This document shows, one piece after another, positions 17,870-29,809 of a stretch of DNA of 64,000 bases (positions are counted from its first letter, which is position 1; every line of letters starts with the position of its first letter). Both the position numbers and the translations under genes were made by a program. The stretch lies in NCBI RefSeq assembly GCF_002091985.1, contig NZ_MKKX01000020.1:62001-126000 (forward strand). Reading direction: 5' to 3'. The notes under the pieces were generated by a model that was not told where the DNA came from, did no database searches, and worked only from the letters and a program-made list of their open reading frames with translations. Origin of the DNA: Rhodococcus sp. 1163. Its GTDB lineage: Bacteria > Actinomycetota > Actinomycetes > Mycobacteriales > Mycobacteriaceae.

Positions 17870-18334
17870 ATGAAACCAGGCGACAAAGTCCTCGACTTCA
17901 CACTTCCGGACCAGAGCGGCACGCCACGTTCGCTCGATGGCCTGTTGAAGGACGGTCCGCTGGTGCTGTTCTTCTACCCAGGCGCACTGACTCCCGGATG
18001 CACCGCAGAGGCATGCCATTTCCGCGATCTCGCAGCCGAATTCGCCGAGGTCGGTGCGTCACGAGCAGGAATCAGCAACGACACCGTCGCCAAGCAGGCC
18101 GAGTTCGCCGATGTGAAATCCTTCGACTACCCACTTCTGTCCGACGAGAATGGTTCCGTCGCTACGCAATTCGGCGTGAAACGCGGACTTCTAGGCAAGC
18201 TGTCTCCGGTGAAGCGGTCCACTTTCGTCATAGACACAGATCGCACCCTGCTCGAGTCCTTTTCGAGCGAATTTCGGTTCGAAGCGCACGCCGACCATGC
18301 CCTCGAATTCCTACGAGCTCGAGCGAAGAAGTAG
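17870..18334 (+). CDS. bcp: Thioredoxin-dependent peroxiredoxin, Bcp/PrxQ type (154 aa)
   Basis: Reduces hydrogen and organic peroxides. The peroxidatic cysteine is in the motif [12 protein letters not shown], followed five residues later by the second cysteine as in atypical 2-Cys PrxQ enzymes. Further support: [12 protein letters not shown] at the N-terminus, LVLFFYPGA and [11 protein letters not shown]. It is divergent from trpE and separated from the MarR gene by 100 bp. Position between the his and trp genes matches the mycobacterial bcpB. Confidence 0.92.
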   Translation: MKPGDKVLDFTLPDQSGTPRSLDGLLKDGPLVLFFYPGALTPGCTAEACHFRDLAAEFAEVGASRAGISNDTVAKQAEFADVKSFDYPLLSDENGSVATQFGVKRGLLGKLSPVKRSTFVIDTDRTLLESFSSEFRFEAHADHALEFLRARAKK

Positions 18335-18434
18335 ACCCCGGATACCGAAGAGCCGTGGCGGAGACGTTCATTTTCACGAAGAGTGACAGACTTGTCTCGA
18401 CGAGTGATCGTGTTCGAAGGAAGGGCTCACCGCG

Positions 18435-18944
18435 ATGGACAGGTCGATGAACGTGACGGCAGAAGGCGCCGAACCTCGTTGGCTCACCGACGATCAGCAA
18501 ACTGCGTGGCGATCGCTGGTAGCGCTCCTGACGCGGCTCCCTGCCGCCCTCGATACTCAGCTGCAACGAGATTCGGGGCTTACCCACTTCGACTACTTCG
18601 TACTGTCCGTACTCTCCGAACATCCGGATCGGCGTATCCAGCTACGCGATCTGGCCAAGTTCGCCAACGCTTCCCTGTCCCGCCTCTCGCACGTGGTCAC
18701 CAAACTCGAGAAGGTGGGCTGGGTGCGCCGCGAGAGCATCCCCGGCAGCAGAGGTTCGTACGCAGTGCTCACCGACAGCGGGATGGACAAGGTCGTCGAA
18801 TCCGCGCCCGGTCACGTCGCCACAGTTCAAGCATTGCTGTTCGAAGGACTCGGGGACTCCGAAGTCGCTCGACTAGCCGCACTCAGCGAAGTCATGCTTC
18901 GGCAACTCGACAAAGGAATTGCCGAAGGAACAGGCAAAGCCTGA
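18435..18944 (+). CDS. MarR-family transcriptional regulator (169 aa)
   Basis: The winged helix is clear: LTHFDYFVLSVLSEHPDRRIQLRDLA, recognition helix NASLSRLSHVVTKLEKVGWVRRE, then the wing PGSRGSYAVLTDSG. The long first and last helices fit MarR dimerisation. The start at 18435 has AGGAAGGG about 10 bp upstream; a second ATG lies four codons in. It converges on the his operon and its target is not evident; no divergent partner exists. Confidence 0.85.
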   Translation: MDRSMNVTAEGAEPRWLTDDQQTAWRSLVALLTRLPAALDTQLQRDSGLTHFDYFVLSVLSEHPDRRIQLRDLAKFANASLSRLSHVVTKLEKVGWVRRESIPGSRGSYAVLTDSGMDKVVESAPGHVATVQALLFEGLGDSEVARLAALSEVMLRQLDKGIAEGTGKA

Positions 18945-18979
18945 GTCGCCAGACCGGCAAGACGTCAGCCCAGCAGCAG

Positions 18980-19318
18980 TCAGCTCAGTAATACGTCCGA
19001 ATCGAAGCACGTGTGGTCGCCGGTATGGCAGGCGGCACCTTCCTGATCGACCACCAGCAGGACCGTATCGCCGTCGCAATCGAGGCGCACCTCATGCACG
19101 TACTGCGTATGTCCCGACGTCTCTCCCTTGACCCAGTACTGCTCACGTGAGCGGGAGTAGTACGTACCCTTGCGGGTCTCGAGGGTGCGTGCGAGCGCCT
19201 CGTCATCCATCCACGCCACCATGAGCACGCTGCCCGTGCTGCGTTCCTGGGCGACCGCGCTGAACAGGCCCGCCTCGTTTCGCTTGAGACGGGCTGCGAT
19301 TGCCGGGTCGAGAGTCAT
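18980..19318 (-). CDS. hisI: Phosphoribosyl-AMP cyclohydrolase (112 aa)
   Basis: Opens the purine ring of PR-AMP in histidine synthesis. The stand-alone HisI domain is visible with [31 protein letters not shown], the Mg-binding DCDGDT region and the zinc cysteines in ACHTGDHTC. Length is that of single-domain HisI; no hisE fusion. It is the last gene of the his operon, 17 bp after hisF. Confidence 0.96.
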   Translation of the reverse strand: MTLDPAIAARLKRNEAGLFSAVAQERSTGSVLMVAWMDDEALARTLETRKGTYYSRSREQYWVKGETSGHTQYVHEVRLDCDGDTVLLVVDQEGAACHTGDHTCFDSDVLLS

Positions 19319-19335
19319 CTTCTCCGTTATACCTT

Positions 19336-20109
19336 TCAGCGAACAACGATGCCGTCGCCGCGCATTGCGGCTTTGACCTGACCGATCGTCAGATCACCGA
19401 AGTGAAATACGCTGGCCGCGAGAACTGCGTCTGCACCTGCAGTGACCGCCGGTGAAAAGTGCTCCACCGAGCCTGCTCCCCCGCTAGCAATGACCGGGAC
19501 GTGCACGGCAGCGCGAACAGCTGCGATCATCGGCAGGTCGAAGCCTGCCTTCGTGCCGTCGGCGTCCATCGAATTGAGCAGGATCTCACCGACTCCGAGT
19601 TCCGCACCGCGCGTTGCCCATTCGATCGCATCGATCCCGGTCCCACGCTTTCCACCATGCGTGGTCACCTCCCACCCAGAGGGCGTATCCGGTTGCCCGT
19701 CGGGAACGGTTCGTGCGTCCACCGAGAGCACGATGCACTGCGATCCGAATCGCTCGCTCAACTCGCGTAGCAATTCCGGCCGAGCAATAGCTGCAGTGTT
19801 GACACTGACCTTGTCCGCTCCTGCACGCAGCAAACGATCCACGTCGTCCACGGTCCGCACCCCGCCACCGACGGTGAGCGGGATGAACACCTGCTCGGCT
19901 GTTCGACTGACGACATCGAGCATCGTGCCTCGATCCGACGTGGATGCCGTCACATCCAGGAATGTGAGTTCGTCGGCTCCCTGGGCGTCGTAGGCGGCGG
20001 CGAGCGCCACCGGATCACCGGCATCGCGAAGATTCTCGAAATTCACACCTTTGACGACGCGTCCGGCGTCGACGTCCAGACACGGAATCACACGCACGGC
20101 TACGGTCAT
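19336..20109 (-). CDS. hisF: Imidazole glycerol phosphate synthase, cyclase subunit (257 aa)
   Basis: With HisH converts PRFAR and ammonia into IGP and AICAR. TIM barrel with [20 protein letters not shown], catalytic aspartates in CLDVD and [21 protein letters not shown] and VIASGGAGS. The ATG at 20107-20109 gives the family start and overlaps the impA stop by 4 bp; longer upstream frames are antisense noise. Confidence 0.96.
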   Translation of the reverse strand: MTVAVRVIPCLDVDAGRVVKGVNFENLRDAGDPVALAAAYDAQGADELTFLDVTASTSDRGTMLDVVSRTAEQVFIPLTVGGGVRTVDDVDRLLRAGADKVSVNTAAIARPELLRELSERFGSQCIVLSVDARTVPDGQPDTPSGWEVTTHGGKRGTGIDAIEWATRGAELGVGEILLNSMDADGTKAGFDLPMIAAVRAAVHVPVIASGGAGSVEHFSPAVTAGADAVLAASVFHFGDLTIGQVKAAMRGDGIVVR

Positions 20110-20936
20110 CGAACTCGCCCTTCGAGAAAGTCGGCTGGATCTCCCAATGCACTGATCACGTTCAACAGTTCTTCGTGTACACCCGGCGACGCCGCCACGA
20201 CCGACTTCGACTCGATGGTCCACGGTTCGCCGGCCAGGTCGGTGACCACACCCCCGGCTGCCTCGACGAGCAGCGCGCCTGCGGCGTTGTCCCACGCTTG
20301 ATGTCCGAACACGACGCATCCGCCGAGAACTCCACTGGCGGTGTACGCCAAGTCGATTCCGGTGGACCCGTGCATTCGGATGCGAGAGGACACCCGGGAG
20401 AGCTCTTCGAGAATCCGAACCCGGTACAGCCCAGGCGTCCGTCCCCGGCTCGCAATGTTGAACGCGCCGAAGCCGATCATCGAGTCCCTGAGCGATCGCT
20501 CCTCGAGACGGGGTAAAGCAATGCCGTTGAGATGAATCGGCCCATCTACGGTAGCGGTGAAACGTTGCTGAATCAGCGGCAGCCACGTCAAGCCGAGCAC
20601 CGGCACACCGTCGTCGAGAAGTGCCAACAGTGTTCCGGCAGAGGGCAGTCCGGCCGAGTAGTTGAACGTGCCGTCGATCGGATCGAGGACCCAGACCGGG
20701 CCTTCGTTCAGATCGGGACCACCGAACTCTTCGCCGTGCACCGGAATCCCGGTCTGCTCGAACAGCTCCGCACTCAACCGTCGTTCCAGCTCGAGATCGA
20801 CGGCCGTGGCAAAATCATCGGGCCCCTTCTGGACGGCGCTGGGGGCACCGACACCGGCGACGAACCGATCGTGTGTGCCGTCGAGCAATCCGCTTGCGAT
20901 ACTCAGCAGTCGCTGTGGGTCCAGAGGGAGGCTCAT
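20106..20936 (-). CDS. impA: Inositol monophosphatase-family phosphatase in the his operon (276 aa)
   Basis: Mg-dependent phosphatase fold: GEEFGG and [18 protein letters not shown] supply the metal ligands, and [17 protein letters not shown] is the second IMPase signature. In M. tuberculosis the gene at the same place (between hisA and hisF) is impA. It may act on inositol phosphate or serve as a histidinol-phosphate phosphatase; context favours a histidine role but sequence alone does not decide. The start MSLPLDP lies 4 bp after priA. Confidence 0.88.
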   Translation of the reverse strand: MSLPLDPQRLLSIASGLLDGTHDRFVAGVGAPSAVQKGPDDFATAVDLELERRLSAELFEQTGIPVHGEEFGGPDLNEGPVWVLDPIDGTFNYSAGLPSAGTLLALLDDGVPVLGLTWLPLIQQRFTATVDGPIHLNGIALPRLEERSLRDSMIGFGAFNIASRGRTPGLYRVRILEELSRVSSRIRMHGSTGIDLAYTASGVLGGCVVFGHQAWDNAAGALLVEAAGGVVTDLAGEPWTIESKSVVAASPGVHEELLNVISALGDPADFLEGRVR

Positions 20937-20940
20937 CCTG

Positions 20941-21675
20941 CTATCCGGATACTGCCGCGAGGGCATCCGGCAATGTGAAACGTCCTGCGTACAAAGCTTT
21001 TCCGACGATCGAGCCCTCGACACCGACGCCGACCAAGCCTGCGATAGCGCGAAGATCATCGATAGTCGAGACGCCGCCAGAGGCGATGACGGGTGCGTCC
21101 GTCTTGGCGCACACCTGGCTCAAGAGTTCGAGGTTCGGTCCGGTCAACGTTCCGTCTTTGGTCACGTCGGTAACGACGTACCGCGAACATCCGTCGCGCT
21201 CGAGCCGCTCGAGAACCTCCCACAGGTCACCGCCGTCACTGACCCAACCACGGCCGCGCAACCGGTTCGCACCGTCGACGATGAGCACATCGAGACCGAC
21301 TGCCACACGATCGCCGAATTCGCCGATGGCACGCGAACACCACTCAGGATCCTCGAGGGCTGCAGTGCCGAGGTTCACCCGTGCGCAACCAGTGGCGAGC
21401 GCAGCTCGCAGTGACTCGTCGTCACGGATACCTCCGGACAATTCCACCTTGACATCCAGCTCACCGACGACGTCCGCGAGCAACTCGCGGTTGGAACCAC
21501 GACCGAAGGCTGCGTCGAGATCGACCAGATGCACCCACTCTGCACCGTCCCTCTGCCACGCAAGTGCGGCATCCCGCGGGGATCCGTACTTGGTTTCGCT
21601 CCCCGCCTCTCCCTGAACGAGACGGACAGCTTCGCCGCCTGCGACATCTACAGCAGGCAATAGGACCAGGCTCAC
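20941..21675 (-). CDS. priA: Phosphoribosyl isomerase A, HisA/TrpF dual enzyme (244 aa)
   Basis: A HisA-type barrel: [46 protein letters not shown], the catalytic aspartate in [15 protein letters not shown] and [12 protein letters not shown]. The sequence is of the actinobacterial PriA type, which isomerises both ProFAR (histidine) and PRA (tryptophan). No separate trpF is found beside trpE/C/B/A, in agreement with that dual role. Confidence 0.93.
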   Translation of the reverse strand: MSLVLLPAVDVAGGEAVRLVQGEAGSETKYGSPRDAALAWQRDGAEWVHLVDLDAAFGRGSNRELLADVVGELDVKVELSGGIRDDESLRAALATGCARVNLGTAALEDPEWCSRAIGEFGDRVAVGLDVLIVDGANRLRGRGWVSDGGDLWEVLERLERDGCSRYVVTDVTKDGTLTGPNLELLSQVCAKTDAPVIASGGVSTIDDLRAIAGLVGVGVEGSIVGKALYAGRFTLPDALAAVSG

Positions 21676-21750
21676 GTGCGCTTATACTACTGGTCCATCT
21701 GCCTCACCCGAACGTCGGGGCGGGCCAGTCCCGCATCGAGCCGGGAACCC

Positions 21751-21972
21751 TCATTCGTCGGGGCCGAGCCCGCGCCGCGTCATCCGTGTCGAGACGACAC
21801 CCATAGCAGTGATGGCTGCCGTGATACCGATCGCCACGATGAGCAGACCCCACCCCGGGCCCGGGCGAAGCAGCGCAATGACCACTGTAGTGATCACCAA
21901 CATCAGTGTGGCGCTGCCGAGAGACGCGATCGCGAGACGTCCGAACGAGAACTCGCGATCGCGCTTTCTCAT
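21751..21972 (-). CDS. Small two-helix membrane protein inside the his operon (73 aa)
   Basis: Two hydrophobic helices (about residues 16-36 and 41-62) with positively charged ends ([10 protein letters not shown] at the start, RMTRRG near the C-terminus). The ATG at 21970-21972 overlaps the hisH stop by 4 bp, so it is translated with the his operon; a longer frame to 22143 would lie within hisH. I do not recognise the family. Confidence 0.75.
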   Translation of the reverse strand: MRKRDREFSFGRLAIASLGSATLMLVITTVVIALLRPGPGWGLLIVAIGITAAITAMGVVSTRMTRRGLGPDE

Positions 21973-22598
21973 AGCGAATCGACCCAGTTCTTCAACAGGG
22001 CAGCCCCTGCGTCCCCGGACTTCTCCGGATGGAACTGGGTGGCCGACAACGGCCCGTTCTCGACGGCGGCGAGAAAATCGCCACCATGGTCGGCCCAGGT
22101 CAACATCGGCGCTGCCAAGACCTCCGACGGCTCGAGTTCCCAACGCTGCGCTGCGTACGAGTGAACGAAGTAGAAGCGCGTCTCCGCATCGATACCGTCG
22201 AACAAGACACTCTTCTCAGGAGCGCGGACGGTGTTCCATCCCATGTGAGGCAAAACAGGCGCCGCAAGCCGGTCGACGGTGCCAGGCCACTCACCGCAGC
22301 CAGCCGCCTCGATTCCGAATTCGACACCCCGTTCGAACATGATCTGCATTCCGACGCAGATGCCGAGCACCGGGCGTCCACCAGCCAACCGTTGACCGAT
22401 GATCCGATCACCCTTGACCGCCAGCAGACCTTCCATGCACGCAGCGAACGCGCCCACCCCGGGAACGACGAGGCCATCGCATGCGAGCGCCGCTTTCGGG
22501 TCGGCAGTGACGGTGACGTCCGCGCCGACTCGATCGAGCGCCCGCTTCGCGGAGTGCAGATTGCCCGAGCCGTAGTCGAGCAACACCACAGATTTCAT
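21969..22598 (-). CDS. hisH: Imidazole glycerol phosphate synthase, glutaminase subunit (209 aa)
   Basis: Class I glutamine amidotransferase: [13 protein letters not shown] start, the nucleophile in [20 protein letters not shown], and the His-Glu pair in TQFHPEKSG. Supplies ammonia to HisF. It overlaps the MFS gene stop and the 73-aa membrane protein start by 4 bp each. Confidence 0.96.
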   Translation of the reverse strand: MKSVVLLDYGSGNLHSAKRALDRVGADVTVTADPKAALACDGLVVPGVGAFAACMEGLLAVKGDRIIGQRLAGGRPVLGICVGMQIMFERGVEFGIEAAGCGEWPGTVDRLAAPVLPHMGWNTVRAPEKSVLFDGIDAETRFYFVHSYAAQRWELEPSEVLAAPMLTWADHGGDFLAAVENGPLSATQFHPEKSGDAGAALLKNWVDSL

Positions 22599-23758
22599 GC
22601 CGCGAGTCTATCGGTCGCTCTTCGAGCCGATATCGCCACCGCTACCGCCATGATCGCGGCCACGGTTGCGGCCATCCCGAAACCGGCGGTGTACCCGGCC
22701 GTTCCGACGATGAGCCCCAGCGCCATTGCCCCTGCCCCGGTGCCTGCGTCGAAACCGATGTTCCAGGCGGCGCTGGCTTGGCTGTACCGCTCCGGTCCGG
22801 CGGCGTTGAACACCATCACCAAACTGTCGTTCTGGGTGGCTCCGTATCCGACACCGAATACGACGGCGGCGATGAGAAACACCGCACCTGGAGTACTGCC
22901 CGACACCGCGAAGGCGAAGACCGCCACGCCCACCGCAACTCCCACCAATGCGGGTGCAAGCGACCGGCCGATTCCGATCCGATCGGCGATCCAACCTGCC
23001 CCGTAACGGCCGACGAGCATCGCCCCGCTGACAACCGAGAGCGCGATACCGATCAACGAAGCGCGTTCGGATTCTGCGATCGGCAACAGAGTCGTCAGTC
23101 CCCCGAACGACGCCGACGCCGCTGCGATTGCGAGGCACGGGATGACGAACTGCGCTCTGCTGGTTCGAATTCCGGCATGGGACCCCCTCGACTGAGGTAC
23201 CGGACGAATTCGAGGCAGAAATGCGATCCCGATCAACCCCATCATTGGGACCAGTGCCCCGAGGACGTACACGAGGGTCGGGGCAACGGAGAAGACAGCA
23301 AGACCCACGGGGAGGGTGACCATTTGAGAGAACGCGATAGCGATTCCCTGAGCTCCCGTTGCTCGGCCCAACTGCGCCGCCGGAGCCAATTCGGCGACCA
23401 AGGCTGCACCCGCAACCGTGAGCATGCCGAAGCCGACGCCGCGCACGGCAGAAATAGCCAACGCGGGTCCCGCGGCTACGGATACGGCAAACACGATCGC
23501 CGGCAAACCCAACAATGCGCAACCGGCAGCGAGTACGAGTCGGTGGCCGAAGCGACGCAGAAGGCGAGGAACCAACAATTGCGTAGCCACGGTGGTGGCC
23601 ATGAAGATCGCGGTGCTTGCGCCGGCCAACGCGTCCGACCCGCCGTTCTCGGAAATCGCCAGTGGAACCACGGGCAGAAGAAGGCCGAATCCGCCGAATG
23701 CCGCTGCGCCCATGACCATCGCTGCGGGAAGCCCGCGGATGGCGAACAACGAACTCAA
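22595..23758 (-). CDS. MFS transporter inside the his operon (387 aa)
   Basis: Twelve hydrophobic segments spread over the length; the first halves contain [17 protein letters not shown] and a [14 protein letters not shown] loop with the MFS basic motif, and a second copy occurs as [14 protein letters not shown]. It sits between hisB and hisH with tight spacing (7 bp and 4-bp overlap), so it is expressed with histidine synthesis. Substrate unknown; drug/proton antiport or export of a pathway metabolite are both possible. Confidence 0.88.
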   Translation of the reverse strand: MSSLFAIRGLPAAMVMGAAAFGGFGLLLPVVPLAISENGGSDALAGASTAIFMATTVATQLLVPRLLRRFGHRLVLAAGCALLGLPAIVFAVSVAAGPALAISAVRGVGFGMLTVAGAALVAELAPAAQLGRATGAQGIAIAFSQMVTLPVGLAVFSVAPTLVYVLGALVPMMGLIGIAFLPRIRPVPQSRGSHAGIRTSRAQFVIPCLAIAAASASFGGLTTLLPIAESERASLIGIALSVVSGAMLVGRYGAGWIADRIGIGRSLAPALVGVAVGVAVFAFAVSGSTPGAVFLIAAVVFGVGYGATQNDSLVMVFNAAGPERYSQASAAWNIGFDAGTGAGAMALGLIVGTAGYTAGFGMAATVAAIMAVAVAISARRATDRLAA

Positions 23759-23765
23759 ACCGAAA

Positions 23766-26865
<3,100 letters not shown>

Positions 26866-27096
26866 AGTGTTCCCTTCGAGGGTCGAAAGATTTCGGTTGC
26901 GAACCTCCAGGATAGTTCCCCCGGATTCGGCTATTGCTTCACGTCCTGCGCTCGACTACCGCTTCGTGTCGGGAACGCTCACCAAGGTCCGACCTCAGAG
27001 CGTGGAGAAGCTGCACCGCGAGTCGATTTCCGTGGGCCAGCTCGAGGCGTACGGCTGCGCCGAGTGACAGAAGTCGCGCCCTTTCAGATGCCGAGC

Positions 27097-28134
27097 TCAG
27101 ATACCGAGCGAATGCGCCAGCATCGGCCACGACGCGTGGAGGTCGTCCTGCCAGTAGCCCCAGGAGTGCGTTCCGACGGGACGGAAATTCACCTCGGCAG
27201 GGATTCCGAGCCGGTACAGCTCCTTGGCCATGTTCGAAGTGCAGAAATTCACGACGGCCTCGATACCGCCGCCGACCAGTAGCTGGTCCGGGAACAGTGT
27301 GGCCTTGCCTTCCGCGAATCGAGGATTCAGCGGTGTGTCGTTGGGGATGCCGGGTAGCCCGGTGCCGGTGCTCATGTAGATCTCGGTGCCACGCAGCTTT
27401 TCAGCGTTGAGGAGTGGATCGTTTTCACGCCATACAGGTCCGTCGAGCGGTCCCCACATGTTCTCGACGTTTCCGCCTCCGTACAACTCGACAACCAACT
27501 TCACGAACTGCTGCCCGAGCGGATCCGACGTCTGCGCGCATCCGCTGTAGGCGGCCACGCCCTTGTAGAGACCTGGATAGGCGATGGCCAAGTTCAGAAC
27601 CGAGGTGCCGGACATGGAGAGGGCCGCTATCGACTGAATTCCGTTGGTATCGAACTGTGCATCGATCAACGGTGGAAGTTCTTCGCCGATGAAGGTCTGC
27701 CATTTGTTTCGACCGAGGACTGGATCATCGCTTATCCAGTCGGTGTAGTAGGACCATTTTCCGGACTGTGGTGTGACCACGAAAGCGTTCTTGTCGGCAA
27801 AGAACTCGGTCGAGTCCGTCTGGGACTGCCACGTTGCGGAGTCCTCGCCGCCTCCCGCTCCGTTCAACAGGTAGAGAACCGGCCGTGGAACAGAACCATC
27901 TGCGGGGGTCATCACCTGGACTGGAATGTTCTTGTCCATGGCCGCCGAGTAGACCTCCAGCGTCGACCGGCGATCATCGATGCGGGTGGACGACACGATG
28001 CGCGAACCATCACCGGATGTCGCCGACGTCACGGGTAGGTCCTCGGCGGACACGACGCTCACACCTACCGCAGACGGCGTCAACGCACACAACATCACCG
28101 CTGTGCATGTCACGATTGCGTTCTTGATCTTCAC
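27097..28134 (-). CDS. Secreted antigen-85-type mycolyltransferase/esterase (345 aa)
   Basis: The GTG at 28134 is preceded by GGAGGGCGG and opens a signal peptide (KIKNAIVTCTAVMLCALTPSAVG) of about 30 residues. The mature part is an alpha/beta hydrolase of the Ag85 family: VLYLLNGAGGGEDSATW, the nucleophile serine in ALSMSGTSVLNLA, GGGNVENMWGP, and the late histidine in GTHSWGYWQDDL. Such enzymes transfer mycolic acids to trehalose or arabinogalactan in the cell envelope, which fits a mycolate-containing host. Simple carboxylesterase activity is an alternative. Confidence 0.87.
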   Translation of the reverse strand: MKIKNAIVTCTAVMLCALTPSAVGVSVVSAEDLPVTSATSGDGSRIVSSTRIDDRRSTLEVYSAAMDKNIPVQVMTPADGSVPRPVLYLLNGAGGGEDSATWQSQTDSTEFFADKNAFVVTPQSGKWSYYTDWISDDPVLGRNKWQTFIGEELPPLIDAQFDTNGIQSIAALSMSGTSVLNLAIAYPGLYKGVAAYSGCAQTSDPLGQQFVKLVVELYGGGNVENMWGPLDGPVWRENDPLLNAEKLRGTEIYMSTGTGLPGIPNDTPLNPRFAEGKATLFPDQLLVGGGIEAVVNFCTSNMAKELYRLGIPAEVNFRPVGTHSWGYWQDDLHASWPMLAHSLGI

Positions 28135-28275
28135 GCGTCCGCCCTCCGGCGATGCTTTGACGTTAGTTCGGCGAACAGTATCACTGCCGATAGCGATCGG
28201 GGCCGACAATCACCGACCTGTAACGAACCCGGTGAGGGGGTCGAGTCCTCCCGCACATACCTACCGATGAGCAGG

Positions 28276-28743
28276 TCAGGAATACCGACGTGCCAGATTG
28301 TCCAGAGTCGCGCTGATGCCATCCGCGTTCTTCTGCGGCATCCCGAACATCTCGAGCATTTTCGGCGCCTTGGCGGCTGCGTAGCGGAACGATTCCGTGA
28401 CCGTGGTCGTACCCGGTGTCTTCTCCTCGAACTCCCACCGCCACGTATGCCCCAGGGGATGCCGCCATTCGATTACCTTGCTGGTGCCGGAGTCGATGAA
28501 GTCGGTCACCGTGCTGGTGATTCGGTACGGAACGCCGTACTGCTTCATTCCGACCGAGAACTTGGCGCCCTGCTTCAATCGATCCGGTCCCTTGACCGTG
28601 TCCTTCACCGTGCCCGAGCCGTCGAGTTCACCGTGCCGATGTGGGTCCGCGACGATAGCGAAGAGATCGGCGGCGGGCGCTCCTACCTCGATCCGACGAG
28701 CCACGATGCGAGGTCCTTGGTCGACGATCTGTGTGGAAGCCAT
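28276..28743 (-). CDS. SRPBCC (START/polyketide cyclase-like) family protein (155 aa)
   Basis: A single helix-grip domain: VARRIEVGAPAADLFAIVADPHRHGELDGSG, the KQYGVPYRITSTVTDF strands, EWRHPLGHTWRWEFEE and a long C-terminal helix (MLEMFGMPQKNADGISATLDNLA). Members bind hydrophobic ligands in a cavity. Stand-alone gene, divergent from the YchJ-like gene; upstream of the mycolyltransferase on the same strand with a 141-bp gap. Ligand unknown. Confidence 0.85.
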   Translation of the reverse strand: MASTQIVDQGPRIVARRIEVGAPAADLFAIVADPHRHGELDGSGTVKDTVKGPDRLKQGAKFSVGMKQYGVPYRITSTVTDFIDSGTSKVIEWRHPLGHTWRWEFEEKTPGTTTVTESFRYAAAKAPKMLEMFGMPQKNADGISATLDNLARRYS

Positions 28744-28882
28744 GACGTGCTCATACCCGTATTCGGCCCATCCATGCGAGCCGCTACGGTTCGACGATGT
28801 TCAATGGACCGATGGCCCCAGTGAAGTCGATCGATCTGAGCGGGAATGGCGACGTGACGACCCACATCGAGGCTTGCGGAAT

Positions 28883-29266
28883 ATGAGTCGAAGTTGCCCA
28901 TGTCTGCGCGGTGAGCCCTTCGACCGCTGTTGCGAACCGTTTCTGAACGGAACAGCGACCGCACCGACGGCCGAACATTTGATGCGATCGCGTTACAGCG
29001 CATTCAGCGTCGGCGACGCCGACTACCTGCTGAAGACCTGGCACAGTTCGACGGCTCCGACCGAGTTGACGCTCGACCCGCAGCAACGCTGGTATCGATT
29101 GGACGTCCACCGAACCTCCGAAGGAGGGCTCATGGACCAGACGGGCGAGGTCGAGTTCAGTGCGTGCTATCGCCATCCCGATGGCAACGGGGTGCTCAGA
29201 GAATCTTCTCGATTCGTTCGCGAGGACAACCGATGGGTCTACCTCGACGGCGTCCTGGCGCAATAA
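28883..29266 (+). CDS. YchJ-family protein with Cys-rich N-terminus (127 aa)
   Basis: The N-terminal SEC-C-like knuckle has C5, C7, C16 and C17 (CPCLRGEPFDRCCEPF); it is followed by TAEHLMRSRYSAFSVGDADYLLKTWH, the YchJ signature, and an NTF2-like fold ending RFVREDNRWVYLDG. The cysteine cluster probably binds zinc. Function of the family is not established. The ATG at 28883 begins the conserved sequence. Confidence 0.85.
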   Translation: MSRSCPCLRGEPFDRCCEPFLNGTATAPTAEHLMRSRYSAFSVGDADYLLKTWHSSTAPTELTLDPQQRWYRLDVHRTSEGGLMDQTGEVEFSACYRHPDGNGVLRESSRFVREDNRWVYLDGVLAQ

Positions 29267-29275
29267 ACGCCTGTA

Positions 29276-29686
29276 CTACCGCTGTTTCTGTGGCCGGTTG
29301 GTAGCGGCCCGTCGAGCCTCGTCCTTCGCCTTGACCCGCACGGCTTCCGCGCGGACCTCATCCTGCGTACGACGCTCTCGAACCAGCCACTCGGGCTGCT
29401 CTCGAAGAAGCTGGCCGATCTCGGCTTCGGTCAGGGCGTCGGTGATCTCGGCTCGTGCAAGACCTGCGATGGACACCCCGAGCTTGCGCGCAATGACGTC
29501 CTTCGGGAACGGGCCGTTCTCTTGGAGGTCGACAAGCCACTGCGGCGGTTCTTTACGCAATGCGTCCAGTTCGGCGCGGGAAATGGACGCGGCCTGAAAC
29601 TCTTCCGGCGCTGCGGGAAGGTAGATGCCGAGCTTGTTCGCCGCGGTAAGGGGCTTCATCTGCTGTGGTTTATTCTCCGGGCTCAC
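29276..29686 (-). CDS. DUF5997 family protein (136 aa)
   Basis: A compact basic/acidic helical protein: KPLTAANKLGIYLPAAPEEFQ, PPQWLVDLQENGPFPKDVIARKLGVSIAGL, QPEWLVRERR and an Arg/Lys-rich tail. As I recall, this actinobacterial family is often found beside a LysR regulator, as here, where the two are divergent with 123 bp between them. Role unknown. Confidence 0.8.
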   Translation of the reverse strand: MSPENKPQQMKPLTAANKLGIYLPAAPEEFQAASISRAELDALRKEPPQWLVDLQENGPFPKDVIARKLGVSIAGLARAEITDALTEAEIGQLLREQPEWLVRERRTQDEVRAEAVRVKAKDEARRAATNRPQKQR

Positions 29687-29709
29687 CCCGACAGCCTATC
29701 TGCCCACAG

Positions 29710-29786
29710 CTGGACCGGACGCCACTGTCCAGGACAACGGACTCGGGCCGTTGTCCTGGACCGGACGCCACTGTCCAGGACAACGG
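29710..29786. repeat. Two 31-bp direct repeats in the lysR promoter region
   Basis: The segment beginning CTGGACCGGACGCCACTGTC occurs identically at 29710-29740 and 29756-29786, a 46-bp period. The second copy lies inside the inverted repeat at 29741-29793. Confidence 0.85.
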
Positions 29787-29793
29787 CCCGAGT
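29741..29793. promoter_or_regulatory. 21-bp perfect inverted repeat upstream of lysR
   Basis: Arms 29741-29761 and 29773-29793 are exact reverse complements with an 11-bp spacer. The right arm ends 16 bp before the GTG of the LysR gene, and TACTGT at 29798-29803 would be a -10 for a leaderless transcript starting at that GTG. The repeat is therefore in the place expected for an operator of the divergent pair, although it is long enough to extrude as a hairpin. Confidence 0.6.
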
Positions 29794-29809
29794 CGCCTAC
29801 TGTTGAGAT

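Noticed and set aside
26939..27130. 63-aa minus-strand frame between hisD and the mycolyltransferase gene
   Set aside because: Looks helical, but overlaps the end of the mycolyltransferase, has no ribosome site and weak third-position bias. It could be revisited with conservation data.
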